Below, piece after piece: positions 55,746 to 64,000 of a stretch of DNA of 64,000 nt. Source of the DNA: Embiotoca jacksoni (Eukaryota > Chordata > Actinopteri > Embiotocidae); NCBI GenBank assembly GCA_022577435.1, contig JAKOON010000014.1, positions 3,476,347 to 3,540,346 on the forward strand, given 5' to 3'. A model generated the notes under the pieces. It ran no database searches. It worked only from the letters and a program-made list of their open reading frames with translations, and was not told the origin of the DNA. The position numbers and the translations under genes are program-made. Each line of letters begins with the position of its first letter. The stretch's first letter is position 1.

Positions 55746-56742
55746 CTCATCTCAACCTATCTTACCTTCCACCACCAGAGGTCCTCAGTCTGTCTATCGG
55801 TCTCTCTCTGCATGCCTTGCTCTCCACCACGCCCACCTCACCTGCTCCCCTTCTTCCAATCTACTCCAGCTGTATCTATTCATCAGTCAGTCTGACTATA
55901 TACTCCTTGTCACCCGCTACGGCTTTGGCATATTATAGTCGGTTCACGTCAAGCTTGCTTGTTGTCTCGTGTCTTGGACGCTGTGTTACCCCTCGTGTCT
56001 TTCCCAGCAGCCTTTGTGTTTTGTTACCTTTTTTTGTTTGGACTTATCCTCGTGTATCCCCTCTGACATCATGTAGTTCTGGTGCAAACAGGCTTGACAC
56101 ATTTTGAGCCGGCCTGGTGACATGGTCGATGCCACTGTTTTTACCCCCCAACTAAAAAGGCAAAACTCACAACCCGGCTGGTTCAAACTGGGCTTATGTT
56201 GTAGAATCGTTCGAAGAGATTGTTTGTATAATAGAAAACTCTGCTAAAACCTTGTCAAAATACAGTCGTGGTATAGATTCACCAGTGCAGATTTTTTAAT
56301 AACATATTTTACTCTAAATTGATGGCAGGAAACCTAAAAGTCATTGACTGTAAATGAAAGGATGCTTGACCCCGTATCTCAACAAATATAAGATACATGT
56401 AGAACTAGCAAGATGGTGACGGACAAAATCCAAACTAGAAATACAGAAGCACACGAGGTATCCATGGTGCACTGGTGTCGTTAAAAGCAGGCATATTGGT
56501 GACCTAGGACAGATCCCGAAAGCTGCATTGAGATGGAGTCCTGTCAGCAGAATAAAACCCAAAGCAATACCGATGTCACGGTTCAAAGTAACTCGTGTTG
56601 TTTACTGTTAGTAGAAGACAAGATTAAGTCAAAGCAGACCAACAAGTCACATAGAAATATGGAACTACGTGCTCCTTCCTTCCTGTCAGCCAGACACCGG
56701 TCTTTGTTAAGCAAATATAGATATAGAATAATGTCCCACTGT

Positions 56743-56744
<2 letters not shown>
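55746..56744. other. Intergenic, possible retroelement leader, no gene recognised
   Basis: 55780-56070 is CT-rich with 'cttgttgtctcgtgtcttgg' and a 'ctatatactc' stretch, reminiscent of LTR or retroelement leader sequence, but no partner LTR or coding region is present. The rest holds no recognised feature. Confidence 0.3.
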
Positions 56745-56828
<84 letters not shown>

Positions 56829-56912
56829 TTGACTGAAGTCTAATCACAGCTGAGAGCTTTCACATATGTCAATACAACTGGCAATGGACAGCACACACTT
56901 CATTACAAAGTG

Positions 56913-57001
<89 letters not shown>
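56745..57001. repeat. Twin (GT)n arrays
   Basis: GT tracts at 56745-56827 and 56914-57001, each over 80 nt, separated by about 86 nt of unique sequence. Confidence 0.97.
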
Positions 57002-57003
<2 letters not shown>

Positions 57004-58470
57004 CTCCACTAAATGAAAACAGCCTCCTCCTTTCCTCTTCACATTGACTGCTTGTCTGTAATGAATCACATGCATGGAGATATTGCTCGCCACGGGTCAG
57101 CCTCGTTCTTCTTCCGTCTCTGTCAGGGAAACATTGATCTCACTGACTGAATCTTTTGGAGAAAACAACAGAGTCGAACGAGCAGCACCCCCAAGTGACC
57201 AAACACTGTACGCGCAATTTAAATCACTTTAAATGTCAAGGGGGAAGTTGGTCCAGTAAGAAACAACAGGAAATAGTCAGAAATCTAAGATAAAATATGA
57301 TTGATAAGAATTAAATTAGTAATCTCATAAAGGTCAAGTGGCAATTTAAGAAACTATCAAATTGTCACAGGAAATAATCACTTTGTCAGAGGAGAAGACC
57401 ACTTGTGCTCACGATGGGGTCATGTTCGAGTTTCAGAATTTGAACTATGCTAGTTGTTAAATGTGAGGAAATTTATATTTTTTTATGCTCCAGAAGGAAT
57501 ATTAGCCCGGCGGTGGTGATGGTGAATTTGCGTCAAAGCCACGTACAGTATACTTTGCGTGTCCTCGCACCAAGCTGCCTTCAAACAGCTGGCTGTAAAA
57601 GAGGCTGTTTACCTAATTGATAAAGTTATAGATCATGAGATAATGACACACATGCTTTTTTTTCTTATCAACTGTACAGATATTTTTTTTTAAACATTTT
57701 AAAATAATTTTGGCGCAGGTGGGACTAAAAAGCTGATATTCATGTAAATATGACTGCTTTTGGGATAAATTGTATGCCAAATATATTAAAAGTAGTCAAG
57801 ACAACGTAAAATATCCCACATTTTGACTTCCTGTCATTTTCTTTCCAAACTCTTTACTTTCCTAAACATGATTTGCCATTTATAGCCTTTTAACTATGCT
57901 GAGTTGCGTTAACACGACTAGATTTGTTGTTGTTTTTCCGGGCACATCCAGTACTGATGTCACTGCATGAACTTTAAACTTGGCCTCTTAAAAAAAAAAA
58001 CACCACACCGTTATTGAGGATCTGTGAAGTGTCAGGCGGCCTGACTGCAGGATTTCATTCAGCCATATTGTCTTAATGCTAATTTTAGAGTCGTAAGATT
58101 TCGTCCTGTTGAGGGTTGTAAAGCTAAAGATAGTTTGTTTGAAAGTTTTATAGTGAAACTGCAACCTTTACATGCAAATGCTGTCCATTTTAAAAATATG
58201 TTTTGTTGCTGACTCTGTCCTCATCAGTACGTTGCTTAGTTTCAACGCTGGTGCAGCTGCCGGCTTCTCCAAACTCGGGACGTGCCGTCCTCCATCTACT
58301 GTTGGTGATACTCCAAGTAAGGGTGAGAGCTTCATACAACCCCACATCGAAATGTATCTCTACCACTTTCCCTATAACTATCCCTATGAGGAAACGTTTG
58401 CCCCAACATCAAACAATGCATCTAATTCTAGTTTTCAGGCCTGAATACAACTTTTATTAACAGTAAGTTT
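57002..58470. other. Intergenic, no gene recognised
   Basis: AT-rich sequence with short T runs. The open frame at 58172-58444 has no recognisable motif or clear splice sites. Confidence 0.45.
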
Positions 58471-58479
58471 TAGAAAAGA

Positions 58480-58580
58480 AGTTTGTGGAGGAATGGAAAA
58501 AGATTAGTGGCACGTAAAGAGAAAAACAGTGGGCCTACAGTTGAGCTCTGAGGGACACCACATGACATTTCTGCTTAGAA
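58480..58580 (-). mobile_element. Short LINE reverse-transcriptase remnant
   Basis: The reverse complement reads 'GVPQSSTVGPLFFSL', a degenerate GVPQGS-x-LGPLLFSLY reverse-transcriptase motif. Nothing else of the element is clear. Confidence 0.5.
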
Positions 58581-59589
58581 TTAACTGTCATGAGTTGGTG
58601 CTGTTGGAGATGTTGGACTGGCAGTTAAAAGTATTAAAGATCAACTGAGAATTTGGAGTTAGAGTCATAAAATCTGATCATAATCAGAGAAAAGTAAGAC
58701 TAAAACTTGCATTGTAGTGTGATTAAGCAGTATGTAAACCCTTGGGTTTGTGGAAATAGGTTGGAAATGAAATATTCACATTTTTAACTCCCTTAATGGC
58801 AAATTTGTACATTGGGCGGTTATGGAGCAACATTAGACTTTCTTTTGAGTGTCTTTATATCCTCTGAGCAAATCTAAGTAGGATTTCAGAGCTTTTTCCA
58901 CTGTAGAAAATAAAGATATATGAGTGTTTTCACATTATTTAATAGTATTCGTATAGAATATCGAATATATTCACTTTAAAGAATGCATTATCTTGTGCTT
59001 TAAACTATTTTTTTTATCTGACAGATGGTAATATTTTATGCAATACAAATCCTGTAAAACATTAAAACATAGTGTTGAATCTGAACGTGTGCTTTGGATC
59101 AGTGCTCGAACACATGTCTGGCTCGGGACCTTCATTACATGTCGACCTCTTTGCTTTTGATCTGTACTGTCAAGTGCCAATTAAATCAGAAACATGTTCC
59201 CTCACTGCAATTAACGTAGCAGGTGTAGTTTAGTTCTCACTACTAATCAAACAAGCCAGATTATTTATATTAATGCCTTTGCAATGTGTAAACCCTGCTA
59301 TTTCTTGACTTAACATTGAACAAATAGTTATATATGAAGCGCGGGTTGAAGGTGTCTTTCATAAAGCACATCCACACAATCTCCTGCCTCATCATGCATT
59401 TACAGTTCCAGATCAGAAACCGTACACTATGTTTTCTCCACAAGGATGAAAGAAGAGCCCTCGCTGGGCTAGGCCAAGGGTCATAGCAGGAGCAGCTCCC
59501 CGTGTCCCTTTTCACTGCAGCTGGCTGAGGATTCTACTGCCTAGAAGTGCACGGGAATGTCCATGGCTTAGTTTTCTGAAGGACATAAT

Positions 59590-59787
59590 GTTTTACGGCA
59601 CCACGGACGCCATTTCTTCCTCTCCTTGTTTGGCAGCCATGCAGCGTGACAACATGTGTTTACGTTGTCCCTGAGGAGGAAGAGGGAGGAGGAGGAAGCT
59701 GAAGAAGAGGTGTTACTCAAACAGACCTGCAGGAGACCCAACAGCAGGGAGCAGGAGAAGACACCACAGCTCCAACAACAAACACAG
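59590..59787 (+). other. Possible 5' UTR exon of the predicted secreted-protein gene
   Basis: Purine-rich stretch ending at a near-consensus donor, acacag|gtaagc, at 59788. No long coding frame. The start is undefined. It is proposed as the leader exon only because of the donor and the acceptor at 61157. Confidence 0.3.
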
Positions 59788-60494
59788 GTAAGCAGGAAAA
59801 TCACTTTCACTCAACACAGAATGAAGTCAAAGTAAGAGCAGGAAGCTCTCTGGGTGACTTTGCTGCAACAAAGATTTGACTAGTGTGGAATATTTAATGC
59901 GTAAAGAAAGATTTTTATAGTAGAATTGTTAGTGATTGATTTGCTAAATATTCAAAACCTGAAACTGACCTTAAAAAAGAGAATAATAAATAAATAAATC
60001 TAAATTTTTAAAGTCCACCACATGATTTCACTCTGCAGTGAGACATTGCAACAACTGCAGGGAGAACCAAAGTAATCAAATCGATCCTCATGTCAAAAAC
60101 ACAGAAAGAAAGAATTGGCATTATAGCAGCAATGAATCCAGATTTTTTTTTTCTTCAACTAATTTTCATCAAATCTTTTTACAAGTTTTTTTTTTAACTT
60201 GGACAACACTGTACATTTACCCGTTAGGTCTTTCGAAAGCATCGTCTCGGCGGATCATCTGCATTTTAACACTGTGGTACAGAAGATGCTGAAAATAAAA
60301 CGGACTCGTGCATTAAAACTGTATATTAGAATAACCTGACAAGCTTTTTGACATTTACACTGTAATTTAGGTGTCAAGAGAAGCTGTGGTCAAACCATTA
60401 TTGCCGTGAGATTGCTAGTGAATTGCATGATGGAGCAGGTTGCACCTTTCATTTCAAGGTTGATGGATCAGTCACCGGCTCCTCCTGTGCCCGT

Positions 60495-60640
60495 GCCGAA
60501 GTTCCCTTGGGCAAGACACTGAACCCTAACTTGCTCCCGATGCCAGACAAGCTTCTTTCACAGCAACTCTGTCACAACTAGTGTGTGTGAGAATCAGTCA
60601 ATGCAAGGCAAATGTTTTTAAGCACCGTTATAAGCACAGT
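60495..60640. repeat. Teleost interspersed repeat fragment
   Basis: Contains 'cccttgggcaagacactgaa', 'aacttgctcc' and 'aagcaccgttataagcacag', the order seen in a very abundant fish non-autonomous repeat whose tail reads 'gcgctatataaatgcagtcc'. No coding capacity. Confidence 0.55.
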
Positions 60641-61182
60641 CCACCTTCTAGCCACAAACATATAACAAGTTGATTTCACAGAGAAGTTAACAGGCACCTG
60701 CCAGCCAATCAGTATTTTTCGTGGCCATTGTTTTTGTCTGAGCCACAATTATTGAACATAAGTTGATTTGAATTTCATGAATATTCATGACATTTATGAT
60801 TTATACTCGTTGTACAGTTAATCACAAATGTTGGTTAAGAAAAGTTGATCTACTTTGGATGTTGATAATAGACGCTGCCTTTCATATTGTGTCCGACAGT
60901 GAGGCACATTAGTCTCAGGAGCACGTAGATTTTCTACTGTGTGACAAAATGTAAATTTAAAACTTTTTTCCGTGGGTATCTTTCTTTGAAAATGGATTAC
61001 ATCTCCTGTGATTCGCATCAGACTGAAGTTACTGTGCCGACAGCTCATTTTTGATGCCACAACAGTTTTAAAACATGTAATTGATACTTTACACTGGACC
61101 ATAATAATTAACATTTTATTTACAGTGTGAAAAGATTGTGTTTGGTTGTGTTTCAGCATCCATGGTTACCCTTGCCTCTTGA

Positions 61183-61243
61183 ATGGACTCAGCAGCCGTG
61201 TTGGTAGCAGGCATCGTGCTTATTGTTGGAGCCGTGTGTGCTG
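61183..61243 (+). CDS. Signal-peptide exon of the predicted secreted protein
   Basis: 20 codons plus one base: a short N-terminus, 16 hydrophobic residues, then 'AVCA'. If unspliced, the frame runs on to a stop at 61315-61317 (44 residues). The start context is weak (T at -3, G at +4). Confidence 0.4.
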
Positions 61244-63746
61244 GTCAGCTGTCAGAGCTCAGACTGTTGTTAGATTACATCTCAGTGTATTTTCAAGCAT
61301 ATCAGATGAACTGTTAAACCCACAAATGATAATCCCCTTCAATTATAGCTATTAGTCACCTCACTCAACCATCCGGCACGAATTGGATCCTGTTGCGTGT
61401 AAAGTGGTAGAAGAATAGAGTATCTTTTTTCAGGTGCCTCAAGAGCCTAAAGGGATTTCAGTCAGTCGGTCCTGCCTTCAGTCCACGCTGGCCCATGCAG
61501 ACAAGACTCCCTACTACAACTGATAGTCTTAGTTATTTCTTCAAACAGTTTTTAATAATGTAAGAAGGAATATGACGCAAATAGTGATATATTACCACCG
61601 ACAGATGAGACTGTGCATCAATAAAACCTGCAGCAGAACATCTCAATGCCATTAATACAGAAAAAGGTACAAAGATCCAAAAGGAAGACACATGAAAAGT
61701 CTATCATGCACCCCCAAAGATCATTTGTTTCAGCTGAAGCCCAAAAAGCAATTTTTTGTTCATGTTCAAAGAACAAAGAACTATCGTCGCTGTGCAATTC
61801 TGACTTTTTCCCAATCAGGAGTGCAGGAGCGGGTAAATGTCGTAAAGCAGCAGTCTGCAGAGAGCAGAAACACAATTATTCCAAAAGCTTAATCAAGAAG
61901 TTTGTCTTTTAGCTTGTTATTTTAACCCAAAGCTTCACCTCCGAGGTCTCCTGTCAGAGAGGACGTTTATTTTATAATGTTTGTGATTGTTTTCTAAGGT
62001 ACAGTAACTAACAAATGATGATATCAGATCATAAAACCCTTTTATGTGTAGTTCTTTATGACAAATAGAAACATTAAATTCAGATTTTTAATTTCGAGAC
62101 ACACCTGGTCACCAAGCAAAAGAAAAATCTTTCGTTTTGCAGGTAAAATAAGGAATTTTGAATCAATCCTTTTTTTTAAATTAAATGTTAAGGAGAGAAG
62201 AATCATTCCCTGCGGGATACCATAGAGAGGATTCACTGAGAAAGATGGGAAAAGAGCCAAGAAGGAATTGAGGAAGGAAGGAAAGAGAGAAAATAAAAGG
62301 AAATAATAATTTCAGATAAAATCATTAGAGGTGCAGACAAGATTCGAAAGCACTCTTGTAAATGATTATATCAGTTCTCAGTAGCAGCAGTTGGAGTACA
62401 GGCCAGTTTCTCCCGCCCTGTTAGTGCCTTGTTCAGCCCATCAAACTGTAAGCAGTGACACCCGTTACACTGCTGGCAGTGATTGTTGGACGAGCTTAAA
62501 TGAATGACATGTTGTCAGCAGAAGTGAGTCGTCCTCGCCGCTGATTTACAGTCAATCGGAGACAGCTGAGCCGGGCGGCATGAAGGGACGGATCCATTTC
62601 TGCAGGGAGGAGGAAGAGGAGGAGGAGGAAGAGGAAGAGCAAGAGCAGAGCCCTGCTCGGGGATGACTAACACTCCTTAACATTTGTGGAAGAGGGACGG
62701 AGAGAAGTTGTCATTGCGTGAAGATTTTAAAGGTCCAATGAATGCGATGAATCTGCATGCCATCACATTTGGCACCACAGAGTGTAAGCTTGCGGACATG
62801 CTGCCATCAGGCTTTCAATCACCCGTGGAAAGTCTGACTTATTTCAGGACAAGGTTGATAAGGCTTTTGGCTTTGTGGTCAGGGTCCCCCTCCCCTCTGG
62901 AACTCCCTGCAAGATCCGGTACATCTTTTAAATCACTTTTTAAAACTTAAATCTTAAAAAAAAAAAACATGTATTCTTTAATTCTAAGCACACTTTTTAC
63001 TTGTTTCTACCTATTTTAGTGTTAATTATTTTATTTCATATTTCTGCCTGGTTTTATATGTAAGGTTTTATTCCTGGAAAATACCGTGTAAAGCACTTTT
63101 TAACTTTGTTTTTCAAAATTGCTGTATAAATAAAGCTTATTAATATTATTTGATAATAAAATCATCATCAAATTAGCTCAATAAATCCAAGAAATATACA
63201 CTTTCTTACTGTAAATGCAACAATAAATGTAAGAATTGATGTTTTTTTTGGATCTAAACCCACTCTACTAATGTTTTGATTTGTTTCTTGGCCATATCTG
63301 ATGACTGCTCCACAAACCAAATTTCCACACAGGACACATTATGGTTTCATGTTTTCTTCTCGCCGCCCTGCTGCACGGGGGGGTTGCAACTAAATATTTT
63401 TCTAAAAGACCAGGCAAAACCCTGGAAAGCAGTAGGTTCGTGCAGGCACTGGAACACTATGTATAGCTTTGAAAACAGAGAAGAGGGCTTAGCCGGCTGC
63501 TGTGGAGACAGGGGAAGGTAGATCACAAGTTGCGGAGGAATGAGGGTTTGAATACCAGGCGAAGCAGAATAGCTGTGAAGTTCCTGCATCTCTCTCTCTC
63601 TCTCTGCAGACAAACGTGACTTCTCAGTGGAGTCGGTTTTTGATCCAAATTCAACATTTCTGCCTTCAGGAGGGACCAGAAAATTTACAGAGGAAGATAC
63701 TGAAGAGTATTTGCTCTCAGGAGCCAAGTTCTTCATGCAGGTGTAG
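61183..63746 (+). CDS. Predicted small secreted protein, family not recognised (two coding exons)
   Basis: The first coding exon, 61183-61243 (exon from 61157 after gtgtttcag), encodes 'MDSAAVLVAGIVLIVGAVCA', a textbook signal peptide with an A-x-A-like cleavage end. It stops in phase 1 at CTG|gtcagc. The second, 63610-63740, begins after a CT tract and gcag in the matching phase. It adds D21 and 43 residues including 'SVESVFDPNSTFLPSGG' (a possible N-glycosylation site at N34) and 'KFTEEDTEEYLLSGAKFFMQ'. Phase-1 introns just after a signal peptide are typical of secreted proteins. Either translation ends at TAG 63744-63746 (65 residues), or CAG|gtgtag is a donor and the gene continues beyond the window. 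An upstream six-codon frame (61162-61182) ends directly before the ATG. Not recognised, and supported by splice logic only. Confidence 0.4.
62840..63150 (+). mobile_element. LINE 3' end fragment
   Basis: Encodes a decayed 'LELPARSGTSFKSLFKT', the usual 'WNSLPxxLRxAxSLxxFKSxLKT' end of fish LINE ORF2. It is followed by 'gtaaagcactttttaacttt' and 'gctgtataaataaagcttat', the common 3' terminus. Lies in the predicted intron of the secreted-protein gene, sense orientation. Confidence 0.65.
63610..63740 (+). CDS. Second exon of the predicted secreted protein (residues 21-64)
   Basis: 131 nt between tctctctctgcag and CAG|gtgtag. The composition is protein-like: acidic, with Phe/Tyr hydrophobic positions, one N-x-T/S site and no repeats, unlike the surrounding intergenic frames. 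Confidence 0.4.
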
Positions 63747-64000
63747 CTAAAGATCTCGTAAGTTTAAACGCTCCCAAGAAAATATCTTTCAATGCACTTT
63801 ATTTGTACCAGGGCAGGACAGCATGTGAGTTGTATGCTTAATTATATTCATATATTTATCTATGTCTGTCGAGACTCATATAATATATGTAGTGAAGACT
63901 TTGAAGGAATCCTTGTATGCATTCACACGTTTGGCCAATAACATTGATTGATTGTGACAGAAGTCAACGCTGTTGCCGTGACCGCCGCCGATGCTTCAAA
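63747..64000 (+). other. Window end, nothing further recognised
   Basis: AT-rich sequence with no exon that I can support. If the donor at 63741 is used, the next exon of the predicted secreted-protein gene would lie beyond 64000 or be too short to see. Confidence 0.4.

Noticed and set aside
55649..56107. 152-codon frame with MLCYV repeats
   Set aside because: Produced by the pentanucleotide array. Equal-spaced repeats without spacers also rule out CRISPR.
58172..58444. 90-codon plus-strand frame with a hydrophobic start
   Set aside because: No splice-site or homology support; low-complexity tail.
59568..59810. 80-codon minus-strand frame with a signal-like N-terminus
   Set aside because: Antisense to purine-rich sequence (Ser run); no motif, and not the missing PH-domain exon.

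Overview
The window reads as nuclear DNA of a ray-finned (probably percomorph) fish. Genes are split into many short exons with GT-AG junctions, long CA/TG microsatellites are frequent, and there are decayed LINE, Ty3/gypsy and teleost-type interspersed repeats. The three main genes have proteins that align end to end with vertebrate families. No prokaryotic operon, CRISPR array, rRNA or tRNA was recognised.

Layout. (1) 1-13.0 kb: no protein-coding gene recognised; it holds a LINE reverse-transcriptase remnant, a broken Ty3/gypsy pol on the minus strand, a foldback element, a MITE-like element and microsatellites. (2) 13.3-35.1 kb, minus strand: pof1b, 12 coding exons giving 581 residues; only the last few C-terminal codons are unresolved. 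(3) 37.0-44.2 kb, plus strand: the p33MONOX/KIAA1191 orthologue, complete at 308 or 309 residues depending on a tandem acceptor. A decayed L2-type LINE with tandem-repeat expansions sits in one intron. Its 3' UTR probably runs on to about 46.9 kb. (4) 48.0-52.5 kb, minus strand: a FilGAP-family RhoGAP (ARHGAP22/24/25 family, most like ARHGAP24). It reads complete as 9 exons and 708 residues from a short first exon that leaves only the end of the PH domain. (5) 52.5-64 kb: mostly repeats, plus a predicted spliced plus-strand gene (about 59.6-63.75 kb or beyond). That prediction encodes a signal peptide joined in frame to a short acidic secreted segment, and I do not recognise the family.

The genes are neighbours rather than a pathway. 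pof1b and p33monox are head to head, with about 1.9 kb between the pof1b start codon and the p33monox CpG-type promoter. p33monox and the RhoGAP gene are tail to tail. POF1B and the FilGAP family both touch the actin/junction cytoskeleton, but nothing here shows a functional link. The observations most worth following are the unrecognised secreted-protein gene, the RhoGAP short-isoform start, and the repeated placement of CA/TG tracts beside splice sites. No search or alignment program was run: family names rest on residue patterns recognised by eye, and exon edges on splice consensus and reading phase.
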